Below are positions 1 to 11,301 of a DNA stretch of 64,000 nt, one piece after another. Position numbers and translations under genes: made by a program. The stretch's first letter is position 1. Each line of letters opens with the position of its first letter. Origin of the DNA: Zasmidium citrigriseum (taxonomy: Eukaryota; Ascomycota; Dothideomycetes; Mycosphaerellales; Mycosphaerellaceae); the NCBI GenBank assembly GCA_002786025.1, contig NHNW01000048.1, positions 124,001-188,000 of the forward strand, read 5' to 3'. The notes under the pieces were generated by a model. That model was not told where the DNA came from and ran no database searches. It was given only the letters and a program-made list of their open reading frames with translations.

Positions 1-679
1 AGGGTCAAGAATCCGATGATGCGTACGGTCCACGGAAAGCCGATCTGAGGCTGAAGCTGTCGAAAGACGATTGGATAGATGAGGCCACCTGAGAAGATCA
101 GCCCTTGAAGGATATACGAAACTGTAGGGACATACCAAACCCACTCCCCGCAGACGCAATACCGCTCGCAAGTACTCTCCGCTTCACAAAATACTGCGGC
201 AGAATCGATACCCCCGGTGTAAACAGCAACCCATATCCAATCCCACACGTCACCCCTTGCGCCAGCACCGCTTGCCAATACTCTTTGCAAAGACTCGTCA
301 TCATCAAGCCAAATACAACAAAGATATTTCCTGCTATTACAAGGGCCTTAAAGTATCCAGCATCGTAGAGAGCGCCCGAGAGGACGCCGACGAAGAGGAG
401 AAGGAAGGGCTGGAGGCTTCCGATCCATGAGATCTCGCTGGAGGATTTGGAGGGAAAGCCGGCGGCGGATTCGTAGTATGTTTGGAAGACCTATAATTGC
501 TGTTAGCTATGCCAAGTTAGAGGATTGACGTGAGGTAGACTCACCCCAAACGCATTGCTTAAGCCCCAGGAGTTCGTCCAAATGATGAAGACTCCAAGGA
601 CTTGCATCCAGCAACGAAGTCCTCGGTCGACAGCCTCCTTCTGCGGAGAATGAGTTCCAGCATCTCTAGTTGATGACAT
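1..679 (-). CDS. MFS transporter, monocarboxylate (MCT)-like, partial
   Basis: N-terminal half of a 12-TM major facilitator carrier; the gene runs off the left edge. Exons by frame: 679-545, 490-136, 88-<1, with introns gtgagt..atag and gtatgt..tcag. The start is ATG at 679; the open frame upstream begins only at a TTG. The hydrophilic N-terminus is followed by membrane segments, and the joined protein reads GSGFGGLIYPIVFR, the TM5 region usual in fungal MCT-type permeases. Family members move monocarboxylates or related organic acids across the plasma membrane; the substrate here is unknown. It is divergent from the AKT2-like hydrolase and may belong to the catabolic cluster to its right. 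The fold is sure, the substrate is not. Confidence 0.85.
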
Positions 680-1231
680 GATATGGATTTCGCGATGCAA
701 TCAAATTCCGACATTCAATCCACGCCCATGTCCACTTAATGAAAAGGGACAGGTCAATGAACTTGCTCTTCGGCAGGGTCTTCGAGAAACTACCTGAGTT
801 GACTGCTTAATCATATTGCGAGCGAGTCTTTCCTTCCACATTGGTAGAAATGTTCCGACTAACAGCCTCTCCATTGAGTGCGGCCGCCCTCTTACACATC
901 GCGCACGCTTATACCGCATAACCAATGAGGAGTTGCGATTGGAGACGCTAGTACCTGGATTCAATGTAGTAAACCACGTCTTTGGAAGTGACAAATCCTT
1001 CTTAGCCGGACTTGGGTGGTGCTGCGACGCTAGGCTTCGAGGCTGGCAGCCTTGGCGCTACAACTTCCCTTTTCAGCGAATGGTGATAACCTTGTAGACG
1101 GGGAGGTGGCGGAAGGGAACTACCGGTCGGCCGTCTGCTCGACATGCATTCGTTCCATGCATCAATGCAAATGATCCTTTCTGCTGTGGTTCATCACTTT
1201 GCACAAGCCACTTTCCGCGGGACTCCTGAAC
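680..1231. promoter_or_regulatory. Divergent intergenic region
   Basis: 552 bp between two divergent ATGs, so it should hold both promoters. I see no convincing TATA box, repeat or small gene. Short open frames on both strands here lack homology-like features. Confidence 0.4.
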
Positions 1232-2603
1232 ATGTCTACTGAGCTCTTCGATGTCAGAACGCATGTTGTGCCATGCCAGCATGTTCGAGAGTACGCGGGA
1301 GCAACGAGGGACGGAGTCGATCATACCTTGAAGTTAGCAGTGAAGCAATACATCCCGAAGCAACGATCGAAAGCGAAGGATGTCACAATCCTGGCAGCAG
1401 GAGGAAATGGATTCCCAAAGGTCAGTCGTGCCCGGAAGTGACCCCACCTGCTATGACGCTCATAAATACAGGAGATGTACGAGCCTCTGTGGAATGATCT
1501 TTTGAAAGCCTGCCATGTGAAGTCACTCTCCATCCGGTCAATCTGGATCGCAGATATGGTACATCAAGGGAAGAGTGGCGAGCTCAACGAAGATCGCTTG
1601 GGTAGTGACCGTAAGTCATACAGTCCTCCCTTGGCCAGAATCACTCACGTTGGCAGCATCATGGATTGATCACTCGCGCGATCTACTCGCTCTCGTCACC
1701 CACTTTCGCGACGAGTTCTCGATGCCCATCGTTGGCATCGGCCATAGCATCGGAGCTAATGCTCTCATCAACCTAAGCATCATGCATCCTCGCCTGTTCT
1801 CTCGACTTGTACTGTTTGAGCCGATCGTTGGCTATATCGCCGCTGACGGAACCCGATTCGATTGCACGGCAGAAGGAGTGCACTTCGCATACCTTGCAGG
1901 CAAGCAGCCAAGCAGATGGTCGAGTCGAGAAGCTGCGGAGAGAGAAATGTCGAGGAGAAAGCCTTACATCGGGTTCGACAACCCTGTTCTGAAGCGTTGG
2001 TTCGAATACGGTTTGCGTCCAGCATGTCAGAAGAGGCCAGGAGATGAAGCTGTGGAGCTTGTGACAAGCAGAACGCAAGAGATGACAACGTACATTCGAC
2101 CGCTCTTCGATCCCCAGGTGGAAGCAGACCACGAAGACGACAATTGGCGCTCCGACAAGGACCGTTATCCCGATCTTGACGATACTGTCTCCGGTCTCAA
2201 GAGCTTCTACTGCCCAGAGTCATGGCAAACGTTCAATCGGCTCCCGGAGCTACGCCCGAGAACGCTTTTCGTGACGGGAGGCAAGAGCGTGATGTTTTCT
2301 CCGGAGAAGAGACAAGCCATCATGGCCATCACAGGCACTGGCATGAGCGGTAGCGGACGCCAGGAACACAACGCTGTGAAGGAAGCGATACTGCCTGAGC
2401 AAGGCCACCTGTTGCCGTTCGAAGATGTTGGCGGGTGCGCGGAAGTCATTGCGAGATATCTTGAGTCTTCTGTCCAGAAACGGCCACAGTCGGCTGTACT
2501 GTCATCGGTGGATCCCAAGACGGATGGGTTGACTCCAAGATGGTGGAAAGAGGTGGAAAGCGACATGGATGCCATCAAATCCAGGAGGAAAGCAAAGCTT
2601 TGA
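1232..2603 (+). CDS. AKT2-like alpha/beta-hydrolase with C-terminal PTS1 (AKL)
   Basis: Exons 1232-1420, 1472-1610 and 1657-2603 give 424 aa. ATG 1232 was chosen because the frame upstream opens only at TTG. The nucleophile elbow GHSIGAN puts the catalytic Ser near residue 140, and the C-terminal part has a conserved EQGHLLPFE segment carrying the likely catalytic His. The N-terminal block THVVPCQHVREY and the elbow region resemble the fungal AKT2/Lpx1-type peroxisomal hydrolases known from Alternaria AK-toxin clusters. The last residues, RRKAKL, form a canonical type 1 peroxisomal targeting signal. Likely role: ester or thioester hydrolysis in peroxisomes. Family resemblance does not imply toxin production; no other toxin genes are present. 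Substrate unknown. Confidence 0.85.
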
Positions 2604-3017
2604 GACACCACGCCCATCTATATTTAGCCGCGGCTATCATGGCCCGAGCCGCTGACTTCAAGCTCTATTGAGAAAGACGCAAGTTTCGGTCCCGCGCTGA
2701 CCGCGTCTTCCGCGACAACAACATCACGTCTACACCATCGGCTCGCTACAAGGCTCTGCCCCCCACTGGCCTTTTTAATATCGTAATGGCTGGGAAGAGC
2801 ATGACTCATCCGGGCAAGGCTGCCATCGGCAGCGCTCTCGAAGGACATTTGCTCCCTTGTCGATGACATACTAGGCGAGCCTACTTGGCCGACCGGACGA
2901 TGTGCCGGCAATACAGCATGGCACGCAAGCGAGGGCCGTCGGCCGACCTTTGAAGCAGCCATTTGCCACACCTGTTCAGATACTTCCAGTCAAATTCGAT
3001 TGAATCGACTGGACTTC
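2604..3017. other. Intergenic region
   Basis: 414 bp between two same-strand genes: 3' end of the hydrolase and promoter of the metallo-beta-lactamase gene. A 115-codon frame on the minus strand has no recognisable motif. No regulatory element recognised. Confidence 0.35.
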
Positions 3018-4225
3018 ATGGCTGCCCTCTCGCCCCCAGACCTACGCATTCCAGGTTCCCCGAACACGGTGGAAGTGTCCATAATTGACACTACAACTTC
3101 AATCAGAGGTGTCGATGCCTGGAAGTTTCTGGAGCCCTCTATTCCCGGCCATGAGTATCTTGCCACTTCAGCCTTTGCCTTCCTGATTCAGCATCCTGCT
3201 CTTCAGCGATCAATGGTATTTGACCTGGGGCTCCGAAAGGACTGGTGGAACTGCAGCCCGTTTCTCATCGACAGGTTCAAGAAGGGCGGCTATGCCTTGA
3301 ACGTTGAAAAGAGCGTCAGGGAGATTCTGGAAGAAGGCGGACTCGACCCTTCCCACCTCGAGGCTATTGTTTGGAGCCACTGGCACTTCGATCATACTGG
3401 AAGTCCTGCAGAGTTTGAAAAATCCACTGCGCTCATCGTTGGGCCTGGGTTCAAGAAAAATCTCCTCCCTGCATATCCCACAAACCCAGACAGCTCGCTT
3501 TTGGAAAGTGATCTCGAAGGTCGAGAATTGATCGAGCTCAGCTTTTCTTCTGGTTTGCAGATAGGTGGTATGGATGCCACCGACTACTTCGGAGACGGAT
3601 CACTGTACTTTTTGAACTCGCCTGGCCATGCGCATGGCCACATCTGCGGTCTTGCACGGGTGACTGCTGATCCACCAAGCTTCATCTTAATGGGAGGAGA
3701 CGCCTGGCATCATTGCGGAGAGCTTCGGCCCAGTCCCTTGATGCCATTGCCGGCTGACATACAGCCGCATCCATGTGAGTCTTCCACACGAAGAACTGCA
3801 TTTCAATCAAATAACGATTTGAGACTGATGCATCAATCACACCAGTCACTTCGATGAGCTTGTCTCCATGCCCTGGTGCTCTGTTCGAGCCATTTCTCCG
3901 CGACGGAGAACCCACCAAGCCGATCTACAAGCCCGCTACGCAGACAAAAGTTCAAATGCATTTGGACCCCGAAGAGGCCGTGCGAACGATCGAAAAGCTA
4001 CAGCATGCCGATACACAGGAGAACATTCTGATGGTCGCCGCCCATGATGAGTCTCTGTTGGGAATTGTCGATTGCTTTCCCAAACGAGCGAACGACTTCG
4101 TACAAAAGGGATGGGTGAAAGCTGCCCGGTGGAAGTTCCTGATGGACTTTGCAAAAGCTGTTGGATATGAAGGCGAGATTGAGGGGAAGAGGGACTGGAG
4201 TCGGCCCGATCAATCTCACCTGTGA
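3018..4225 (+). CDS. Metallo-beta-lactamase-fold hydrolase, lactonase type, PTS1-like end
   Basis: Exons 3018-3774 and 3846-4225 (intron gtgagt..ccag) give 378 aa. The start is the ATG at 3018; the frame before it opens with TTG. The zinc motif HWHFDHTG (H121, H123, D125, H126) is followed by GHAHGH, GGDAWHH and AAHDES, in the order of the MBL lactonases (AHL-lactonase/4-pyridoxolactonase branch). It therefore probably hydrolyses a lactone or ester with two metal ions. The protein ends in QSHL; SHL fits the PTS1 consensus, so a peroxisomal location is possible. It lies 70 bp from the convergent aldehyde dehydrogenase. In the pyridoxine-degradation model it would open 4-pyridoxolactone; that is inference. 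Confidence 0.85.
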
Positions 4226-4295
4226 GATGCAGAATGCCGGAGACACCTTCAGTTTCGGCAATTCGCCGATATACTTTCGATTTCACTCATTACGA

Positions 4296-5780
4296 CTACC
4301 GACCTAGGAGGCTGCTTCCTGAGCTCTGGCTTTGCGTTCCTCCTCCAACCCGAATGTACACCGACTTCTTCTCCAACCAATCCTCAAGACTCTCAAGCAA
4401 GCTCTCTCGTCCGATGCCGGACTGTTTGTATCCTCCGAAAGGCATATCCCAAGCGCCGGTCGGACTTGTACAGTTCACACCTACCATGCCCGATTCCAGA
4501 CCTTTGGCAACTCTCAGCGCGCGGTCGATGTCTTGCGTATACACCGCCGCATACAAGCCATACTCCGTGTCGTTGGCGATATTCAAAGCCTCTTCCTCTG
4601 TCTCGAAGGTGTTGATTATCACCACTGGCCCGAACACCTCCTCTTTCGCGAGCTTGTCGTTCTCAGGGACTTGAAGGAAGACTGTGGGTTGGACAAACAA
4701 GTCGCCTTTCTGGGCCGGCAAGGGCGTTGATGTCTCCAAAGTCTTGGACGTCGTTTTGCCCTCCTTGACGTATCGATTTACCGTCTCGTACTGATGTCTA
4801 TCGGCCTGCGGACCGGATGTCGTCTCTTTATCCAGCGGGTCACCAAGTTTTCTTGCATTTGCAAAAGCAGCGAACTTGTCGACAAATGCCTGAGCCACGT
4901 CGTGGTGGACGTATATTCTGGAGTTTGCCATGCAGGTCTGACCAGAATGGAACATGATGCTATTCTGCGTCTCTTGTGCAGCTCGCTCGAGATCTGCATC
5001 TGGGAACACCAACGCTGGAGACTTACCGCCAAGCTCGAAGACCAAGTGTTTGAAATTCGAGTCCGCGGCCGCCTTTTGAATAGCCCGGCCCGTTCGCACG
5101 GAACCTGTGAAGGACAATGCTCTAATATCCATATGTCTGGCCATTGCGTCTCCACTCGGCAGGCCATGCCCATGTAAGATGTTGATCACTCCAGGCGGAA
5201 AGCCAGCCTCATTCAGCATCTCAGCAACGCGATGGGAGCTCAAAGGTGCCTTTTCCGATGTCTTGAGGACCATGCAGTTTCCCGCTGCGAGAGCTGGAGC
5301 CAGCTTCTTCGAGAGGAAGACCAGGGGAGCATTCCAAGGGATGATCGCTGCTCCAACACCATATGGTTGTCGAAGGGAGACGTTCATGAACCCCGGAGTG
5401 TTGAGAGACGAGGTACCGACGGGATATGCGGCTTCGCTGAAGTATCTGAAATGGGTGACTGCGTAATGGCCATCGAAGTACGTGGATATTGGGCGGCCGA
5501 GCGAGAGAGCGTCGAGGCGAGCAAGTTCTGGCGTTGCATCTGCGATCATTTGGGCCAGTTTTGCCAGAGGCTTGCCTCGCTCTTGAGGCGACAGAGCCGC
5601 CCATGCTGGCTGTGCGGCTTTTGCAGCTGCGACAGCGGTATCGACATCTTCGACTGTCGCTTCGGAGATTTTGCCTACAAGCTCGCCAGAATAGGGAGAG
5701 TGGAGGTCGAAGGTCGGTCTGCTGGTGAAGGTCCCATTGATGAAGAGCTTGGCTTCTATTGGGAGGTGCTCAGTCGACAT
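4296..5780 (-). CDS. NAD(P)-dependent aldehyde dehydrogenase
   Basis: Single exon, 494 aa, the full ALDH superfamily length. Visible landmarks: oxyanion Asn in PWN (N150), general base Glu in FELGGK (E249), catalytic Cys in GQTCMA (C283), the EEVFGPV segment and the C-terminal MPFGGYKQSG. It oxidises an aldehyde to the acid with NAD(P)+. The sequence type resembles the broad salicylaldehyde/betaine/succinic-semialdehyde group, and I cannot fix the substrate. No clear targeting signal (ends LLGR). It is divergent from the Zn2Cys6 regulator, a common arrangement for a regulator and its target. In the B6 model it would be the semialdehyde dehydrogenase. Confidence 0.95.
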   Translation of the reverse strand: MSTEHLPIEAKLFINGTFTSRPTFDLHSPYSGELVGKISEATVEDVDTAVAAAKAAQPAWAALSPQERGKPLAKLAQMIADATPELARLDALSLGRPISTYFDGHYAVTHFRYFSEAAYPVGTSSLNTPGFMNVSLRQPYGVGAAIIPWNAPLVFLSKKLAPALAAGNCMVLKTSEKAPLSSHRVAEMLNEAGFPPGVINILHGHGLPSGDAMARHMDIRALSFTGSVRTGRAIQKAAADSNFKHLVFELGGKSPALVFPDADLERAAQETQNSIMFHSGQTCMANSRIYVHHDVAQAFVDKFAAFANARKLGDPLDKETTSGPQADRHQYETVNRYVKEGKTTSKTLETSTPLPAQKGDLFVQPTVFLQVPENDKLAKEEVFGPVVIINTFETEEEALNIANDTEYGLYAAVYTQDIDRALRVAKGLESGMVGVNCTSPTGAWDMPFGGYKQSGIGRESLLESLEDWLEKKSVYIRVGGGTQSQSSGSSLLGR

Positions 5781-6220
5781 TTCGCGGGTGATACAGTTGA
5801 AGAAGATACTGTGCTGTCTGAGCTTTCCAGGATCGAGCTCTCAATCCGTCTCTCTCGATATTACCTCGGCGTCAACGTCAGAGGCGAAGTCGCAGCTCGA
5901 GCTTGGGATCGCTCCAGGGATGTCGGACTATCGAACCGAATGATGGAGAGGAGCAGTGGAGGCCCACACCACCACGGCACAGACAACATGGGGATTGAAA
6001 CTTGAAGCCTATCTTATCGCTCGCCTACTGGATTGTGGAATTACGACCCACCGTTATCAGTCTTGATCCACGTGGCTGCTCAAACCGAAGGACGAGATAC
6101 CGACATCAACGAGGCATATCCGAGAGGCGAGCGGATGCCTACTCAGCTTCCGAACGAGCCAGCTCTAGTCGCCCCGGAGGCAGGCCAACCCATCAACTTT
6201 ACACATCGAGTCTGGCCACA
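5781..6220. promoter_or_regulatory. Divergent promoter region, ALDH / Zn2Cys6 regulator
   Basis: 440 bp between divergent ATGs (5780 and 6221). It should hold both promoters. The open frame upstream of 6221 starts with TTG and reads low-complexity sequence, so I treat it as untranslated. No clear CGG palindrome seen. Confidence 0.4.
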
Positions 6221-8292
6221 ATGGATGCTGCCGACCAAGATACCTCGCCCGCCGCAAGTGTATCCGAATCTGTGGGCCCAATCCGCAGGAACGCCAAACG
6301 CGATCGTGTGTCTCTGGCCTGTCAGCGTTGTCAACGGCGTAAGCAGAGATGTGACGGTCGAGAGCCATGTACTCCGTGTAACAAGTACGGCACTCAGTGT
6401 AACTACGTGGCTCCTAGGACTCTTGGAGCTGGCGAAAAGAAGGAATATGTCAAGGCCCTTGAGCAGAGGGTCGCTGACTTGGAGTCGCAGCTGGCAAGCT
6501 TTGGACAGCCTGATGCCAATGTAGACCACTTCCAGACTGGCTCTACTCCTGCTGGATTCAATGACCCGAGGAGCAAGTCGCTTTCTGGCTCAAGCCAACT
6601 TGCCGATGAGGAACCCAACGACATATTCATCGCAGTCAGAGACCTGTCGCTGTCAGCATCTGGTCACTATGTCGGTGCTACCTCTAGCATTGGCATCAGT
6701 CGAGTCCTCGCATCGATGCTACAGAGTGGACACAACCGTAGTAATCCGGACGATCACGATGACAATCCTGCTCCAAAGTCAGCGTTCGATCAGTCTCGCA
6801 AGGTTGAAGACACATCGCCGCTCCTGGCTCGCGACACTATTGACAAGCTCAAGAAAGGCTGGTTCGCCCATATCGCTACACGCTATCCGTTCCTTCATAC
6901 ATCATACGTCCTCTTCCTGTTCCATAATCAACAGAACTTGGTCGAGCTATACGATAAATGCATGCTGAGCTTGATTTGCGCAGTGAGCGGCAGATGGTTG
7001 GAGTCAGCTGGAGAAATGGGATACTTCTACAGCGAGCAGCACTACGAGACTGCCTTGAAGCACATGGACGATATACTGCACCTCAAAGGACAGAAGCCGA
7101 TCGACTACTTGCTGTTGCTGGCGCTCTACTGTACGCGGGCGCCTAAGAATCCTGGAGCATGGACCTACATCGGAGCAGCGATGCGACTTTGCATTGAGCT
7201 CGGCCTACACAGGGCGCAGCCACGCCAACCACCATCTATCACGAGAGAACTTGAGAAGCGGAAGTTCTGGACAGCGTACTCGATGGACCGGGATGTCTGC
7301 ATTGCCATTGGTCGTCCACCATCCATCTCTGACCACGACATAGACGCCGAGATGCCCCTGGAGCTGGACGAAGCTGAGATCGACGAAAGGGTGGTTCAGC
7401 AAGTCTCGGCCACTACAGCAAACTCGATGATTCTTGGGTACTCCACCTTGACACCATTCATCCACCGCTTGCGACTAAAGCACATCGAGTCGAAGATTCA
7501 ACATGTCGCCTACCGTGTCGACAAGCCCGAGCCGCTCTCCATAATATCGGTGGACAGCTTTCTTCATCAGCTCGAAGACTGGTACCGCCGAATACCTCCA
7601 CTGGCCAAGGACTTCGATCCAAAGCCTGACGAGCCTTACGATGGTATCGAGTTCTACACCATTCACTATCATCGCTGCATCCGACTCCTGCTCTACCCTC
7701 AGCTCAGCGTCCGACCCCTGAACCTGCGGTACGTGGAGATATGTGCTCGTGCCAGCGCGGGCGTCATTGTCGACTACAGGCAGCTACATCGTCGATTTCC
7801 TGTTGGATTCTCCGCTATGTCGATACAGTCAGTATTCTTGTCTGGTAAGCAATGCTCGGGATCAACCTCCAATAGGACCTCAGCAGCTGACCATAATCAG
7901 GTCTGACACTCATTTACTGCGCCTGGCTCTCTTCATCGAGCGTCTTGCCAGATCTGGTATCGACGCTGACTGACTGTCAACTCTTACTATACATCATTGC
8001 TGAGCGGTATCCATCGTCACGAAAATATCGCGATCTTTTCGAAAAAATCAATTCAACCTTGATGAGCGAGATCGCCAATGGTAGACAGCAACTAAATGGT
8101 CACACGCAGCTTGGTATAGATATGCAAGAGAACTATCGACTCTTGGATGGGTGCTTCTCACAACACACAGGGGACGAATTCACGCAGATGCTCTACGACA
8201 TGACAGGGCAGCTACCGGATCCACTACCTGGCTTTGCCAACCCAAATGGAATCACTGATCCGACATTTGGCAATACATGGTGGCCAACATGA
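6221..8292 (+). CDS. Zn2Cys6 transcription factor with fungal-specific TF domain
   Basis: Exons 6221-7844 and 7901-8292 (intron gtaagc..tcag) give 671 aa. The zinc cluster C34-x2-C37-x6-C44-x5-C50-x2-C53-x6-C60 is followed by a short coiled-coil (EYVKALEQRVADLESQL). A middle homology (fungal_trans) region follows, with MRLCIELGLHR and the typical EKRKFWTAYSMDRDVCIAIGRPP block. It is a nuclear DNA-binding regulator expected to bind CGG triplets as a dimer. It lies between the ALDH and the Dal5-type carrier, so it is the best candidate for the pathway-specific regulator of the catabolic cluster. The target site cannot be read from the protein. Confidence 0.93.
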
Positions 8293-8342
8293 GCTGAAAC
8301 ATCAGGATCTATTCTAGCAATACAACTACTCTTGCAAGTATC

Positions 8343-10030
8343 CTACAGCAGAAATTTGAATGAGACTTGCTCTTCATGCTCCTTCTCTTCAGCACTCATA
8401 CGAGCCAGCCTGGCCGCCCTACGCTTGTTCTTCACAACAAGCAGCAAAGTCGTAAAGCAGACCAAGGCAAATCCGGAGCATGTCCAGCCAAGGCCATTCG
8501 CGAAGCCCGTGGGATATCTTGGAGCCTGACCAGAGATGAAGACATTACTGCTGACGAAGTTCGCACAGTTCCCGAAACCCACTTGCCAGGCCATTCCGAC
8601 AGCCAGGTACTTCCGTCCTCGAAGATTGTTGCTCAGCCAAGTCATCAACAACGGCATCTGCGGGAAGGTGCCAATGCTCATGAAGAACAGGGCTGCGTAA
8701 CGTACACCAGGTGCGGGTACGTATGCGACCATAATGGACCAGCCTACCAGCTGACAGCAGATACTGGCTAGAACGAATGGGGCCCGGAAGTTGACGTGCG
8801 AGGCGGTCCAGGTGACGAGGAAGGTGAAGAATATGCCGGCTCCCCAGACTGGCATCGTCATCACTTGTGCTCTGCTGCTTGTCCAGCCGAGTTCCTTGAG
8901 AATAGATGTCATGAATGCAGATATCGATGAAGCGGTGATATCGCAGCAGAAGAAGCACAGGGTGAAGAGGTGGATCCTCCAGTCAACCAGCACCTGGCAG
9001 ATGGTCAGTCATGACCTTTAGCTGGATTTTTCGGGGTTTCTTACCTTCCAAATGGAGACATCATCAGCCGCAGATCCCTTGTCCTCAAGCCCGCGAGACG
9101 CATGTAGTCTGGCGAGAAGATACTCGCGCTCATTCGGCTTCAAGAACCAACGCTGGGCTTTCTCCGGAAAGTTTGGTGTGGCAATGAGCGCGATGAGGCC
9201 GAAAAAGACAGTCATCAAGCCTTCAATGATGAAGATCTGGACCTATCAGCACACGAATCAATGGATTGGCAACTGCCACACTCACCCAGCGCCAGCCTTC
9301 ATAACCGCCCGTGCCATCAAGATTCACAATCGCATAAGCCAGCAAGCCAGAGAAGAAAGGTCCAAGAAGAGCGAAGTTGAAGAAAGCCGCAAACCGCACG
9401 GCCGCCTCCTTCTTGGTGTAGTAGATCGAGATCATGTATGCTGCTCCGGCTGGCAGAGCAGCTTCCAGGGCTCCCATAAGAAACCGAAGAGCCAGAAGAC
9501 CAGCGTACGACTCTGTCAGACCCTGGCACATTCCGAGGACTCCGAGCAGACAGGTCATGCCTCCTAGGAAGTAATTTGGTGGTATAAACCCTCGGTTAAG
9601 GATGAGATTACTAGGGACTTCACTGGGCAGTGTTAGCTTTTTGTCGATCCTCCCGGAGGCAAGCACTTACGCGAGAATGAAGGGGATGTAAAAGATCCAC
9701 AATGCTGTGTTGTACCCATTCGACGGCATGTCCAAGCCCTCTTCCAGGCCCTCGATCCTCGCATTTGCGATGTTTGTTCGATCAAGAAACATCTGAAGAG
9801 CGGTGTGAGTTCTCTGAACAATAATTTGCACATTGCAGTGTTCTTACAATCATGTAGAGAAGTCCCACGGCAGGCAGTAGAACGAGGTCTCTCTTGAGCA
9901 GCAACCGCCGATTCAAAGCCTTGTCGCTGGGTGGTATCTCCAGTCGGCCATTCTCGACGCTGACAGTGTCAATCGAGGCATCGGGCTGCTTGCTGGCTTT
10001 CTCGCCCGGACTGGCGTTTGAGATTTCCAT
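8343..10030 (-). CDS. MFS transporter, Dal5/Tna1 (anion:cation symporter) family
   Basis: Five exons: 10030-9848, 9792-9671, 9622-9286, 9242-9045, 8993-8343, total 496 aa; all junctions keep frame. The joined protein has MFLDRTNIANAR in TM1, the classic start of the allantoate permease (Dal5) group, and a long cytosolic loop with FPEKAQRWFLKPNEREYLLARL between TM6 and TM7, also typical. Family members carry allantoate, nicotinate, pantothenate, biotin precursors and other carboxylates into the cell by proton symport. It ends 50 bp from the regulator gene (convergent) and is divergent from the racemase-like gene. Substrate unknown; a pyridine carboxylate would fit the neighbourhood. Confidence 0.92.
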
Positions 10031-10525
10031 CTCGCTTGGCAGGCTGTTTCGCTGCGTCTGGGGAGCTGGAATGTGAGAAACTCACTTAAAGGTCTCCTGT
10101 TGAGAGAGCAATGGTATCAACGCTGGTAGTATTGCAGGAGTTTTGCCAGGGCAAGAATACAGCCAAGCTGCGGCTGGCACATGCCGAAACTCTTGCATGA
10201 CGACTATCAGGGCTGAAAAGATACGGACTACCCATTGAGGTGTCCCACATACAACACAGCGAGTCGGTATCTCTACCCTGGTCCATTGATCTGCGGATCT
10301 TCTGGAGCTCCAGGGTGTTGTGCCACCACACAGTATCGGAAGCGAGCTGGAGATGTGCACTCGCCTACGAGGATGACTTGGCCGCGGCCACCAGAATCAT
10401 GATATCGCCGAAGTCGCAACGTCTCTTGTGGAGGAAGCAGACATCCGAAGCATCTCAGAGCGACGTAGAAGAGTATATGGCTGCTTGAGGTAGGCGATCA
10501 CGTTGATGGCCAAAGACTTTCCATC
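10031..10525. promoter_or_regulatory. Divergent promoter region, Dal5-type carrier / racemase-like gene
   Basis: 495 bp between divergent ATGs. Open frames here are short and motif-free. No regulatory element recognised. Confidence 0.4.
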
Positions 10526-11293
10526 ATGGCATCAACATCGCCACAAGCAGCAATCAGCCACGTCTCACCACGAGCTCGTTTCGGTCTCATCATCCCAGCA
10601 ACAAACACCGTAGTCGAAGCAGAATTCAGCTGGATGCGAGCCAAAGGCGTATCATGGCATAGCGGACGAATCGAAATCGCCAATCCAAACTTGAACAGTG
10701 ACGATGCCATGGTAGCATTCCTGGAGCATTTGCGAACTACGATCGAAGCAGCAGTCAAAAGCGTTTTGCACTGCAAACCAACGTACCTGGTCATGGGCAT
10801 GTCGGCAGAGACCTTCTGGGGCGGACAAAAAGGCGCAGAGCAATTTGAGAAATTCATGCACGAGATTTCCGGCTTGAGAGTCACGACTGGAGCTCACGCG
10901 GCCAAAGCTGCTTTGGATGCGTATGGAGCGAAGAATATTGGTATCGTGACACCGTATCAGGCCGTTGGAGATCAACAAGTGGTGGACTTTTTCGAGAGTC
11001 AAGGATACAAGGTCCACGCCATCGTTGGCTTGCGTTGTGAGACCGCGACCTCCATCGCGGAGGAGGATCCTGAGAACATCAAAGCGGCATTTCGGAAGGT
11101 GAATGTGGAAGGAGTGGATGCGTTGTTCCAGGCTGGAACCAACCTTCCTGCAGCCAAAGCTGCGGCTGAGATGGAAGAGGAGTTGAAGAAACCGGTTATC
11201 GCCGTCAATACTGCCACTGTCTGGCATGCATTTAGAACGAACGGCATAATGGACAAGATTGAAGGATTTGGGTCGCTGTTGTCTAAGTATTGA
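10526..11293 (+). CDS. Asp/Glu racemase superfamily protein (maleate isomerase / arylmalonate decarboxylase-like)
   Basis: Single exon, 255 aa, the usual length of the family. It begins FGLIIPATNTVVEAEF, as in maleate cis-trans isomerases and arylmalonate decarboxylases, and has the two-lobed pattern with GIVTPY and PVIAVNTATVW. The places of the two catalytic cysteines read MGMSAETFWGG and FQAGTNLP, so neither Cys is present; the chemistry may differ from maleate isomerase. It is likely cytosolic. The stop lies 8 bp from the stop of the convergent FAD monooxygenase. Possible roles are isomerase, decarboxylase or racemase on a ring-cleavage product. The family is sure, the reaction is not. 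Confidence 0.85.
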   Translation: MASTSPQAAISHVSPRARFGLIIPATNTVVEAEFSWMRAKGVSWHSGRIEIANPNLNSDDAMVAFLEHLRTTIEAAVKSVLHCKPTYLVMGMSAETFWGGQKGAEQFEKFMHEISGLRVTTGAHAAKAALDAYGAKNIGIVTPYQAVGDQQVVDFFESQGYKVHAIVGLRCETATSIAEEDPENIKAAFRKVNVEGVDALFQAGTNLPAAKAAAEMEEELKKPVIAVNTATVWHAFRTNGIMDKIEGFGSLLSKY

Positions 11294-11301
11294 GGGTGTA
11301 T

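Noticed and set aside
1232..2603. Host-selective toxin cluster because of the AKT2-like hydrolase
   Set aside because: No AKT1/AKT3-type acyl-CoA ligase or hydratase, no PKS and no NRPS in the window; a single family resemblance is not enough.
2624..2971. 115-codon minus-strand frame between the hydrolase and MBL genes
   Set aside because: No domain, signal or repeat; it occupies the expected promoter of the MBL gene.
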